64,000 nt of DNA from contig NZ_CP036346.1 in NCBI RefSeq assembly GCF_014131695.1, positions 3,100,001-3,164,000 on the forward strand. The letters are read 5' to 3'. Made by a program: the position numbers and the translations under genes. This DNA comes from Thomasclavelia ramosa DSM 1402 (GTDB taxonomy: Bacteria > Bacillota_I > Bacilli_A > Erysipelotrichales > Coprobacillaceae). A model generated the notes under the pieces. That model did no database searches, was not told the DNA's origin, and saw only the letters and a program-made list of their open reading frames with translations. This document shows positions 48,031-56,449 of the stretch, one piece after another (the stretch's first letter is position 1; every line of letters starts with the position of its first letter).

Positions 48031-48666
48031 TTAAAGATCCTCAGGAGTAGTTATTTTAATATTCTCATAACTGCCTATTACAACTTTGACTGGAGCTGTA
48101 CTAAACTCTTCAACCAATGAGGCATCATCAGTAGCAATAAACCCACTATCTTGAGCCTGTTGATAACAAACTTTAATTAAACTCGTTTTAAAGGCTTGCG
48201 GAGTTTGAGCTTGCATCAATCTTGCCCTCGGCAAAGTCACCTCAACAGTATCATCACAACAAAGTTTGATCGTATCTTTAACTGGTACCATCAATAAACA
48301 GGCATCATATTCTTTTAAACATAATAATAAATCATCTATTTTTTCTGTCGTTATATATGGTCTAGCTCCATCATGGATTAATACATGATCCTGGTCAACT
48401 ACCTGCAGGCCATTATAAACACTATCTTGACGCTCTTTACCTCCATAAACATAAACAATTCTCTTATCTGTCACTAACTGTTTTAAATCAGTTATCTCAT
48501 CCGCTTTTGTAACTACAACAAGCTGCTTACAGCGCGGATCATTTAAAAAAGTTTTCATCGTCATTTGATACACAGTTTGATTACCAAAACGATATAACAT
48601 TTTATTATAATCCAGTCCACTCCGGCTTCCTTTTCCAGCACATAAAATAATCGCACTATAATTCAT
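48031..48666 (-). CDS. ispD: 2-C-methyl-D-erythritol 4-phosphate cytidylyltransferase
   Basis: Third step of the MEP isoprenoid pathway: CTP plus methylerythritol phosphate to CDP-ME. 211 residues with the nucleotide loop AIILCAGKGSRSG, VLIHDGARPYI and MVPVKDTIK and LPRARLMQAQTPQAF. ATG 48666 is preceded by AAAGGA; a GTG three codons earlier overlaps it. Directly abuts the GH3 gene, so the two share a transcript although their functions differ. Confidence 0.93.
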   Translation of the reverse strand: MNYSAIILCAGKGSRSGLDYNKMLYRFGNQTVYQMTMKTFLNDPRCKQLVVVTKADEITDLKQLVTDKRIVYVYGGKERQDSVYNGLQVVDQDHVLIHDGARPYITTEKIDDLLLCLKEYDACLLMVPVKDTIKLCCDDTVEVTLPRARLMQAQTPQAFKTSLIKVCYQQAQDSGFIATDDASLVEEFSTAPVKVVIGSYENIKITTPEDL

Positions 48667-48771
48667 CAATATCACATCCTTTCACTCATTGTAACATTTA
48701 ATGATTATCTTGAAAACAAACATTATTTATCGATTTATTAATATAATTAGTAATAATAAGGGAGTGATTTT

Positions 48772-49740
48772 ATTACTAAAAATATAATTGGTTTTATTGC
48801 TAGTCTCGGTGTTTTTCTTTATAGTATGCATCTAATGTCAACTAGCCTTGATACCTTAGCAAACGATAAGCTTGAAAATATTTTATATAAACTATCTTCA
48901 AATAAATATTTAGGTGTTATCACCGGAACAGCCATCACAGCAATAATTCATAGTTCCTCTGCTACTACTATTATTCTCATCGGTCTCCTTAATAGTCATC
49001 TAATTTCATTAAATCAAGCAACTTGGATTATTTTAGGTGCTAATATCGGAACTACTGTAACTGGACTCATGATTGCTTTAGATTTAGGTCAGTCAGCAAT
49101 CTATTTATGTGTCCTTGGATTATTACTAATGTTCTTAAAAAATAAAATTGCTTATTTAGGACGTGTCTTAATGGCCCTAGGATTGATTTTTTTAGCAATG
49201 GACAGTATGGCCGTAGCTCTGGCACCATTACAAACATCCCCATATTTTATTAATATGTTTGGTCATTTAGACAATCCTTTAACCGCTATTTTAGTTGGAA
49301 CAGTTTTTACGGCGTTGATTCAAAGCTCAACTGCATCAGTTGGCGTCTTGCAAACTATTTATCAAAAGGGATTAATTAGTTTTGCAATGGCTACCAATGT
49401 TATTTATGGTCAAAATATTGGCACTTGTATAACCGCAGTTTTAGCATCACTTAATGGCGATCGCAGTTCAAAACGTTTAAGTGCTATTCATATCTTAATT
49501 AATGTACTCGGAACTATTATTTTTGTAATCTTAGCAAAATTTATCCCACTAGTTTCATTCATCGAATCCTTGACTCCAAATTATATGATGCAAATTGCTT
49601 ATATGCATACTTTCTTTAATATCATTTCAACTATTATTCTATTACCATTTGATAACTTATTGATCTATCTGGCTAATAAAGTAATCCCATTATCAAAACA
49701 GGAGGTCACTTATGCTCACAAACCTTCTCGCTTATATTAA
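48772..49740 (+). CDS. Na/Pi-cotransporter family protein with an AUU start
   Basis: Membrane protein of the Na/phosphate cotransporter II family, with the paired motifs IIHSSSATTIILIGLL and IQSSTASVGVLQTIY (QSS repeats) and GANIGTTVTG. About 322 residues. The family-conserved first segment (IGFIASLGVFLYSMHLMS) lies upstream of the first ATG (48826). The only start able to include it is ATT at 48772, 7 bases after GGAG (48761-48764); a TAA lies in frame at 48757. The following DedA gene overlaps by 29 bases. The substrate may be phosphate; the PhoU-like C-terminal domain of longer homologues is missing. Confidence 0.82.
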   Translation: MTKNIIGFIASLGVFLYSMHLMSTSLDTLANDKLENILYKLSSNKYLGVITGTAITAIIHSSSATTIILIGLLNSHLISLNQATWIILGANIGTTVTGLMIALDLGQSAIYLCVLGLLLMFLKNKIAYLGRVLMALGLIFLAMDSMAVALAPLQTSPYFINMFGHLDNPLTAILVGTVFTALIQSSTASVGVLQTIYQKGLISFAMATNVIYGQNIGTCITAVLASLNGDRSSKRLSAIHILINVLGTIIFVILAKFIPLVSFIESLTPNYMMQIAYMHTFFNIISTIILLPFDNLLIYLANKVIPLSKQEVTYAHKPSRLY

Positions 49741-50290
49741 CACCTACGGCTACAAGGCAATCTTTCTTTTAATTGCGATTGAAAATTTATTTCCGCCTAT
49801 CCCATGTGAAATAATTTTAACTTTTGGCGGTTTCATGACAACGATCACAAACCTAACACCTCTAGGCGTAATTACAGTTGCTTCGCTTGGTTCTTATTTA
49901 GGCGCAGTGATTCTATATTGGTTTGGCTACTTAATCAATCTAGAACGACTCGAAAAGCTTCTAGTCCGATTTTATTTTAAACGTCATGATCTATCCCGTT
50001 CCCTTAACTGGTTTGAACAATATGGAAAAATCTCTGTTCTTATTGGTCGCTTGATTCCGATTGTTAGATCATTGATTTCTCTGCCTGCCGGAATTACTAA
50101 AATGAACTTCTTTAGTTTCTCATTTTATACTTTGATTGGTACAATCATTTGGAATAGTATTTTAGTAGTTCTTGGAATTATTTTAGGAAATAACTGGATC
50201 TTAATTAGTAAATATGTTAAACAATACGCACTGATTATTGCAATCATCACACTATTAATTATTTTATGGAAAAAGCGAAGACTCAATTAA
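49712..50290 (+). CDS. DedA family membrane protein
   Basis: A 192-residue DedA/SNARE-associated family protein, flippase-like for undecaprenyl phosphate or other lipids. Family motifs ENLFPPIPCEIILTFGGF near residue 24 and GRLIPIVRSLISLPAGIT near residue 112 are intact. AGGAGG lies 6 bases before ATG inside the 3' end of the Na/Pi gene, so translation is coupled. Its stop overlaps that of the convergent Clp gene by 4 bases. Confidence 0.92.
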   Translation: MLTNLLAYINTYGYKAIFLLIAIENLFPPIPCEIILTFGGFMTTITNLTPLGVITVASLGSYLGAVILYWFGYLINLERLEKLLVRFYFKRHDLSRSLNWFEQYGKISVLIGRLIPIVRSLISLPAGITKMNFFSFSFYTLIGTIIWNSILVVLGIILGNNWILISKYVKQYALIIAIITLLIILWKKRRLN

Positions 50291-50312
50291 CTTTGGGCCT
50301 TCGCTTTATTTT
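50271..50312. terminator. Terminator formed by two overlapping gene ends
   Basis: AAAAGCGAAG (50271-50280) pairs with CTTCGCTTT (50299-50307), with T-rich flanks, wholly within the coding 3' ends of the dedA and clp genes. Confidence 0.7.
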
Positions 50313-52284
50313 GAAAATATTTATTAGCTGCTTTAACAATTCCTCTTCCTTGAAGTTTCATATCATATTCCTTTAAAATCAACTCAATATCTTCTTCTTT
50401 AACCTCATGAGGACAATTTTTACGAATAATTTTCTTTAAATCCATTTTTGTTAAATTCTTAAAATTAATTATTTCATCGATACGGCTTAATAATTCATCA
50501 CTAAAAAAATTCTTAACTTTACTACTATGATTATTCTTTTTAAATCCTAATGTATTTTTAGCAGTCCCTTTATTTGACGTCATAATAATAATTGTATTAT
50601 TAAAATATACTTTTCGTTTATGACTATCTTCTAAATAACCTTCATCAAATACTTGAAGAAAAAGATTTATAACATCTTGACTTGCTTTATCAATTTCATC
50701 TAAAAGAATAATACTTTTAGGATAGGTTTGTAATTGTCCCAGTAATAAACTTGGTTTATCATAACCAACATATCCCGGGGCTGCTCCAATTATCTTTTGA
50801 ACACTGCTGCTATCACGATATTCACTCATATCTAAGCGAATCAATTTACGCCCCAAAAGTTTTGAAAGCTGTTTTGCACTTTCACTTTTTCCAACACCAC
50901 TATTTCCAACAAATAACATTACTGCACTTGGTTGTTTTGACTGTTTTGTTAATTTTAATTGATTGATTATTTGTTCAATCGCTTTACTTTGTCCAATAAT
51001 ATGATGATTCAATTTTGCTTTAATTTCATCATAATCATAATCCTCACTTATCTTAACTGATGTATATTCTTCTATAACATCTTTAACAATTTGTTTAGTA
51101 ATAATATGTTGCTGCTTAAATCGGGCTTTAACACAAGCTAAATCAAAAATATCGATGGCTTTATCAGGGAAAGTTCGATTTTTGATATAACGATCAACAT
51201 TATCAACTAAATATGTTAAAACTTCATTATCGACTTCAATCTGATGAAATTGCTCATAAAATAATTTAGTTTTCTGTAAAATTTCTAATGTTTCTTCTTT
51301 AGTATTTTCTTTTAGTGTAATAACACTAAAACGTCGATTCATTGCTTGATCCTTTTCAAAATGCTGGAAATATTCTTCTGTCGTTGTTGCACCAATAATC
51401 GTTAGATCTTTTCTCGCTAAATACGGTTTTAAAATATTAGCAGCATCAATAGCCCCTTCGGCGCCACCAGCTCCAATAATATTATGGATCTCATCAATAA
51501 AAATGATGACATTATCCATTTCCTTTACCTTATCAATAATCTTTCGTAGCTTTTCTTCAAATTCACCACGATATTTTGTTCCTGCAACAATACTAGATAA
51601 GCTCAATTCATAAATAATTTTCTTTTTTAATCCTTCATTTACTTGTTTTTGATTAATTAAATACGCTAATTTTTCTACTAAAGCTGACTTACCTACACCA
51701 GCTTCACCAATAATCAACGCATTATTTTTTTCTTTCTTACTTAAAATCATACATAATTTTTCTAATTCTTTTTGTCTACCAACAATTAAATGTTCACCCT
51801 GTTTTACTTTCTTATTAAGATTAACTAGTGATTGAATCTGATCTAATTTAGTTTCTAATTCACTACTTTCATTTAATTGATAGATAATTTCTTCAAAATC
51901 AACTTTATATTTCTTTAATAATTCGTGAGCTACACTTTCTTCACTCTGCAATAAAGCAATTGTTAGGATATTAAGCGTTACTTTACTTTTATTTTGTTGA
52001 TTAGTGATTTCCATTGCTGCTTCTAAGATACTTTTTACAGCATCACTATACTCCATATAAAAAGGTTGATCATCATTTGTCCCAAACAACCTTTTTATAT
52101 CCTCATATATATTTTTATCATCAACATCATATTTCTTAACTAATTCCCGTAATTTGGAATCACTTATCTTTAACAGCGATAGCAGTAAATGTTCACTACC
52201 GACATTATTATGACCTAAATCAAAAGCAATACTTTCGCCTACCACAATTGCTTTTTGGGCTTGTTCATCAAATTTTGTTAACAT
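50287..52284 (-). CDS. Clp-family AAA+ ATPase, compact form
   Basis: A 665-residue Hsp100 protein: Clp N-domain about 1-140, AAA+ module 1 with Walker A GEAGVGKSALVE, Walker B IIFIDEIHNI and pore loop TKYRGEFEEK, and AAA+ module 2 with GNSGVGKSESAKQL, IILLDEIDKA and pore loop GYVGYD. An LGF tripeptide after the second module's TSNKGT segment could be the ClpP-docking loop. It lacks the coiled-coil middle insert of ClpC/ClpB (about 810-860 residues), so adaptor or disaggregase functions may differ. Monocistronic, GAGGTGGA ribosome site. Confidence 0.9.
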   Translation of the reverse strand: MLTKFDEQAQKAIVVGESIAFDLGHNNVGSEHLLLSLLKISDSKLRELVKKYDVDDKNIYEDIKRLFGTNDDQPFYMEYSDAVKSILEAAMEITNQQNKSKVTLNILTIALLQSEESVAHELLKKYKVDFEEIIYQLNESSELETKLDQIQSLVNLNKKVKQGEHLIVGRQKELEKLCMILSKKEKNNALIIGEAGVGKSALVEKLAYLINQKQVNEGLKKKIIYELSLSSIVAGTKYRGEFEEKLRKIIDKVKEMDNVIIFIDEIHNIIGAGGAEGAIDAANILKPYLARKDLTIIGATTTEEYFQHFEKDQAMNRRFSVITLKENTKEETLEILQKTKLFYEQFHQIEVDNEVLTYLVDNVDRYIKNRTFPDKAIDIFDLACVKARFKQQHIITKQIVKDVIEEYTSVKISEDYDYDEIKAKLNHHIIGQSKAIEQIINQLKLTKQSKQPSAVMLFVGNSGVGKSESAKQLSKLLGRKLIRLDMSEYRDSSSVQKIIGAAPGYVGYDKPSLLLGQLQTYPKSIILLDEIDKASQDVINLFLQVFDEGYLEDSHKRKVYFNNTIIIMTSNKGTAKNTLGFKKNNHSSKVKNFFSDELLSRIDEIINFKNLTKMDLKKIIRKNCPHEVKEEDIELILKEYDMKLQGRGIVKAANKYFQNKAKAQS

Positions 52285-52352
52285 GTTCCACCTCTAATTT
52301 TATTATATGTTTGACCTCTTAAATTATTAACGAAACGATTTATTTTAAACAT

Positions 52353-52380
52353 AAAACAGTTCCCTTTCGAGAACTGTTTA
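52353..52380 (-). terminator. Terminator of the soluble diguanylate cyclase
   Basis: AAACAGTTC / GAACTGTTT arms at the stop of the minus-strand gene with short T-run. Confidence 0.7.
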
Positions 52381-53376
52381 GAGTTGATATATAGATATTC
52401 TGTTTCGACCATTATTTTTACTTAAATATAGTGCTTTATCGGCATTAGACCACAACTCTTGATAATTTTTACCATGTTTAGGATAATATGCTCCCCCGAT
52501 ACTTAAAGTAATTGTGCTGCTTCTATCAATTGTTGTAATATTCTTCTGCCAATTTTGTTTAAATTCTTTAATAGTCTTTTCAATTGCATCATAATTAGCA
52601 TCGTCTAAAGCCAGATAAATGATAAATTCATCACCGCCAATGCGACCACAAATTCCTGATTTAAAACTTTCTTGCATTGTATTAGCTAATTTTATCAAAA
52701 CCTCATCACCATACGGATGACCATTATTATCATTAACTTCTTTAAAATAATCTATGTCTAATACTAAGATCACTCCATACTGATGATTACTCATCGCTTC
52801 AGTAACTTCTTTTTCAAGTGATGGACGATTTAATATTCCAGTAAGATAATCATGTCTTAAATTATAGATTACTTGTTGATTGGACATCTCTAATTCCTTC
52901 GTCTTTTCAGCAATTTCCTTTTTTAACTGAGCATTACTTTCTTCGACAATCCGTTGTGGGAAAAACTCATCATCACCTTGACTATAATCCGGTACTGATT
53001 GATGAACATGGATAATCTTCCACTGCATATCATGATATTCAATAATAAAGGTTACTCGTGATGAAAAACTATAGACTAACTGGTCGTTACTATTTTGTCG
53101 GCCCTCAATTTGGCCAATTACTACAAATAAGTTATCAGCTAATTCAGTTCCCTGATACCATTCATCTTCAATTATAAAAGTTCCATCCCAAAGTTCTGCT
53201 TCTTTATTCAAAGCCGTCATAAGTTCTTGAATGTTGCGACTAACCTCGTGAGCTCCCGTCCCAATGATTGTAATCCTTTTATCAATTATATCTTCTAATA
53301 ACTTATAATTACGCTTCCCAAGATACTCATGGGCTATATATTGACAAAAGATTTCAGCATCTTTTACTGTTTTCAT
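52378..53376 (-). CDS. Soluble diguanylate cyclase with SnoaL/NTF2-like sensor
   Basis: A 332-residue cytoplasmic protein: N-terminal SnoaL/NTF2-like domain about 1-130 (ending WKIIHVHQSVPDYSQG), a coiled-coil linker about 140-165, and GGDEF about 170-332 with intact GRIGGDEFIIYL. No RxxD inhibition site precedes GGDEF. The NTF2-like pocket may bind a small ligand controlling c-di-GMP synthesis. AAGGAG before ATG. Confidence 0.88.
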   Translation of the reverse strand: MKTVKDAEIFCQYIAHEYLGKRNYKLLEDIIDKRITIIGTGAHEVSRNIQELMTALNKEAELWDGTFIIEDEWYQGTELADNLFVVIGQIEGRQNSNDQLVYSFSSRVTFIIEYHDMQWKIIHVHQSVPDYSQGDDEFFPQRIVEESNAQLKKEIAEKTKELEMSNQQVIYNLRHDYLTGILNRPSLEKEVTEAMSNHQYGVILVLDIDYFKEVNDNNGHPYGDEVLIKLANTMQESFKSGICGRIGGDEFIIYLALDDANYDAIEKTIKEFKQNWQKNITTIDRSSTITLSIGGAYYPKHGKNYQELWSNADKALYLSKNNGRNRISIYQL

Positions 53377-53448
53377 CTCTGACTCCTTTCATTACTACTC
53401 TATTAAATAGTATAGCATATTTCAGTTATATTTAGGACATAATAAAAG

Positions 53449-53513
53449 ACTATCAGTAAAGTGAGTTCCAAAAGTTGGATATAACCAACTAGAAGAATTC
53501 GCTTCACTGATAA
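53449..53513 (-). terminator. Branched terminator of the SpoIIR-like gene
   Basis: Outer arms around ATCAGT...ACTGAT (about 53451 and 53505) enclose an inner hairpin AGTTGG-ATATAA-CCAACT (53474-53491); minus-strand TTTTATT follows. Confidence 0.55.
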
Positions 53514-53515
53514 TC

Positions 53516-53878
53516 TTAAGAAAATAATTCTGCAAAAAATGATTTCTTTTTAATTTCTTTACTACTTACACAATAACTTGCCTTCAAAGTACCCGTAAGT
53601 TCCTTTCCTTTGCCAGCGCCTAGGACAATTGTATATTCTCCATTATAATACTTAGCTTGATAATCTTTTTGATGATCAGCTAGTGCTTGATCAACATCAT
53701 CAACACTTTTAATCCAATCTTTATAGTCTTTAATTAAGTCATCTTTTGTTTCATACATTGTCTTAATATCTTTATCACTATTACTATTGGCAATTATTTT
53801 ATATTTTGGGTCATTACTTGAAGCATTTACTGATACAATATTCATCATAATTAATAATACTACAATTGTTTTTTTCAT
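53516..53878 (-). CDS. SpoIIR-like short secreted protein
   Basis: A 120-residue protein with a signal peptide (MKKTIVVLLIMMNIVSVNAS) and then YKIIANSNSDKDIK and GEYTIVLGAGKGKELTG. Both segments resemble stage II sporulation protein R (RVIANSDS... and the glycine-rich GxGxGxNWWC region), which activates SpoIIGA in the mother cell membrane, but the length is about half and the NWWC residues are absent. It may be a reduced or non-sporulation descendant. GAGGTGA before ATG. Confidence 0.5.
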   Translation of the reverse strand: MKKTIVVLLIMMNIVSVNASSNDPKYKIIANSNSDKDIKTMYETKDDLIKDYKDWIKSVDDVDQALADHQKDYQAKYYNGEYTIVLGAGKGKELTGTLKASYCVSSKEIKKKSFFAELFS

Positions 53879-53951
53879 CTAGTTCACCTCAAGTTCATTA
53901 TTACCAACTATGATTAAGTTATACAAAAAATATTTAATAAAGGGGTATTTT

Positions 53952-54644
53952 ATGACTAATCGAATTATGCAAAAGGAAATTGTCAGTGATCCTTTTACCG
54001 CACTAGTTCCTAATACAGATATAACTGACACTTTACAAGAATTTATGGCGCTGCAACAACTTTATGATGCGGGAATTAAAGAAGTAAGAACAAAATTAGA
54101 AATTCTTGATGATGAGTTTAAAATAAAACATGATCATAATCCTATTCATCATATGGAATATCGTTTAAAATCTGTAAACAGTATATTGGGAAAACTAGAA
54201 AAACGGGGCCTAGAAGTATCTTTAGATTCTATTGTAACTAATTTGACTGATATTGCTGGTGTTCGCGTTATTTGTAATTATGTTAGCGATGTCTATAAAA
54301 TTGCTGATTTATTAATAAAACAAAGTGATATTAAACTTATTGCCAAAAAAGATTACATTAAACATCCCAAGGAGAATGGTTATCGTAGTTTACATCTAGT
54401 TGTTGAAGTTCCTATCTTCTTAGCAGAGAAAGTTCAGCCAACTACTGTAGAAATTCAAATTAGAACGATTGCGATGGACTTTTGGGCAAGTTTAGAACAT
54501 CACTTGCGATATAAAGCTGATAATGAAGTTCCTGATGGAGTTCGTGATGAGCTAATTGAATGTGCTAAAACAATTTCTAATCTGGATTATAAAATGCAAG
54601 GTATCCATGAGGAATTAAATAAACCAAAGAAAAAAGTGATTTAG
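53952..54644 (+). CDS. Small alarmone synthetase (RelQ/YjbM type)
   Basis: A 230-residue single-domain (p)ppGpp synthetase, without the HD hydrolase and regulatory domains of RelA/SpoT. Motifs: IVTNLTDIAGVRVICNYVSD, HPKENGYRSLHLVVE and VEIQIRTIAMDFWASLEHH. C-terminal helix supports tetramer formation in this class. ATG 53952 follows AAAGGGG by 6 bases. An IS3 remnant begins at the base after its stop codon. Confidence 0.93.
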   Translation: MTNRIMQKEIVSDPFTALVPNTDITDTLQEFMALQQLYDAGIKEVRTKLEILDDEFKIKHDHNPIHHMEYRLKSVNSILGKLEKRGLEVSLDSIVTNLTDIAGVRVICNYVSDVYKIADLLIKQSDIKLIAKKDYIKHPKENGYRSLHLVVEVPIFLAEKVQPTTVEIQIRTIAMDFWASLEHHLRYKADNEVPDGVRDELIECAKTISNLDYKMQGIHEELNKPKKKVI

Positions 54645-55053
54645 TGTAGTATTCCCAAAAAGTTGGACACATTAAATTAAAGCTAAATCTTGAAAGGATT
54701 GTTGTCTATATGCAAGTGGACTCAATCCTTTTCTTTTTGTATTGATTCTCTCGTTATTATAATATTCGATATATTCACTCATTGCAGCTTTGAGTTGTTC
54801 TCTTGTTTTAAACTCTATTAATCAATTCGATTCTTTGTTCAACAGATATGGTTGTTCTTCCATGTTCTAATCCTATTTCTCCAAGTGAATCAAATATCCT
54901 AGACCAGCGAAGAACTTAATTATAAAAACTTCATGTTTAATTCCTGGTGGTCCTTTTATGCATTCACCATTTTTTATGTTTTTAAATACATTCTAATTTA
55001 AGTTCTTTACTCTACTTCATATAAAAAGTGACCTCCTAAAGTTGGTCACTACA
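54645..55053 (-). mobile_element. IS3-family (IS150-like) remnant with internal deletion
   Basis: Bounded by TGTAGT (54645-54650) and ACTACA (55048-55053), with a possible 3-base target duplication TAG on both sides. On the minus strand the right part encodes the OrfA helix-turn-helix start (KRPPGIKHEV, then EHGRPTISVEQRIEL with one or two frame breaks) and the left part the OrfB integrase end (AMSEYIEYYNNERI, GLSPLAYRQQSFQDLAL, stop). The DDE catalytic core between them is deleted, so it cannot move by itself. Confidence 0.85.
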
Positions 55054-55170
55054 TAGATTACTTTTTCTCTATATTAATTTAAACTGTCCTTTTAAAATAT
55101 CTTATTATTGGTTATTAAGATATGGTCAATATTTTGCTATTATATTATCAATTCTAAAGGGGGATTAGAA

Positions 55171-55662
55171 ATGATTAATGAAAAAACAAATCAACTCGCA
55201 AAAACAGCACTAATGATAGCCCTAATTTTTGTTGGAACATTCAGTATTAGAATTCCCAATCCAGCTACTGGAGGATACTTTCATATGGGCGACAGTATGA
55301 TCTTTTTAAGTGTATTGATTCTAGGTAAAAGAGATGGTGCCTTTGCTGGTGCATTAGGAGGTGCTTTAGCCGATTTACTATGTGGTGCAGCTATCTGGAT
55401 CGGACCAACTTTAATTATTAAATTCATTATGGCCTGGATCATGGGAATTATTTGGGAACAGTATCCAAGTAAAATAATAAGTGCAATTGGTGGTGGCGTT
55501 TTCCAAATTATAGCTTATACAGCAGCTGAAACTTTTTTATTTACTTGGCCCGCTGCACTTGGAGCTTTACCTGGTCTAACTATGCAGACTGCTGGTGGCA
55601 TTATTATTTATGTTATCTTAGCAAGAGCTTTACAGACAACAAAATTATTAAACAGTGATTAA
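55171..55662 (+). CDS. ECF transporter S component
   Basis: A 163-residue, six-helix substrate-binding S component of an energy-coupling-factor vitamin transporter. Typical N-terminal ALMIALIFVGTFSIRIPNP and ATGGYFHMGDSMIFLS followed by GALGGALADLL. Residue pattern is of the PdxU/HmpT-like group, but the vitamin cannot be fixed. ATG 55171 follows GGGGGA by 7 bases. No ECF module genes adjoin, as usual for shared-module systems; a hairpin ATATCTTA/TAAGATAT lies at about 55099-55125 upstream. Confidence 0.85.
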   Translation: MINEKTNQLAKTALMIALIFVGTFSIRIPNPATGGYFHMGDSMIFLSVLILGKRDGAFAGALGGALADLLCGAAIWIGPTLIIKFIMAWIMGIIWEQYPSKIISAIGGGVFQIIAYTAAETFLFTWPAALGALPGLTMQTAGGIIIYVILARALQTTKLLNSD

Positions 55663-55665
55663 AGA

Positions 55666-55691
55666 GTTACTGCATTTCAGCAATTTTTTAT
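55666..55691 (+). terminator. Weak terminator after the ECF gene
   Basis: TTACTG-CATTT-CAGCAA (one mismatch) followed by six Ts. Confidence 0.5.
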
Positions 55692-56300
55692 AAATTTATT
55701 TTATTAATTGCAATATAGTTGATAAAGTTTTCTGCAGCTGCTGAAATATAATCTACTTTATTATAAACTAGATAGATTACACGGTAATCTTTTTTTAATT
55801 TTAAAGGAATGACCTTTAAATCAAATTCTTTTAAAAATGATGTATTAGCAGCGATTCCTACACCAAACCCTTGATTGATCATCCCACCAATCAATAATTC
55901 ATTTTCCTGTTTAGAAATATAGCGGGGCTCCAATTTATGTTCTGCAAAAATTTCTTTAACTGTTTGAGCAATTACTAAATCATCAAGATAGCCTACTAAA
56001 TCATAGTTTACTAATTCTTCTAAACTTATCTCCTGCTTATTTGCAAGTTCGTGATCTGGTGGAACAACAGCAACAAATTCCTGATATAAAACAGGAATAA
56101 AAACTAATTCTGGAGCAATTATTTTTCCACAAAAACCTATGTCATATTTATGTTCTTTTAGCCCTTTAATAATATTTTCTGTTTTATCAGTTTGAATTTT
56201 AAACTCTGTTTGGGGATATTGCTGGAGATAACCTCTGATTGTATCTGGAATATATTGTGATGATAGTGTATGAATTATTCCTAATTCAATCGGCTCTCTA
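55688..56300 (-). pseudogene. LysR-family regulator lacking its DNA-binding domain
   Basis: The minus-strand frame is open from 56308 to 55688 and encodes a LysR substrate-binding domain (ELGIIHTLSSQYIPDTIRGY, FVAVVPPDHELANKQEISLE, INQGFGVGIAANTSF). The helix-turn-helix and linker are gone: at about 56274-56308 the sequence switches to the 3' end of an MFS transporter in the opposite sense. A deletion joined two once-divergent genes, removing both N-termini. Confidence 0.85.
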
Positions 56301-56438
56301 TTTGGACCTCAGATAGCTGCTAATTTTGTTAACAGTGAAGCCGGCCCCCTTGCCTATAACAATGTCTATTTAATTGCTATTGGTGTTGCAATCATCGGTC
56401 TTATCTTAAATACTTATTTAATCAAAAAAACTGCTTAG
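56274..56438 (+). pseudogene. MFS transporter, C-terminal remnant
   Basis: A frame reading NSIGSLFGPQIAANF, YNNVYLIAIGVAIIGLILN and TYLIKKTA before TAG at 56436-56438 is the last one to two helices of a major-facilitator transporter. The start is lost in the junction with the LysR remnant. The next gene begins 12 bases later, so transporter and aldo/keto reductase were once an operon beside the LysR regulator. Confidence 0.75.
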
Positions 56439-56449
56439 GAGATGAAAAA

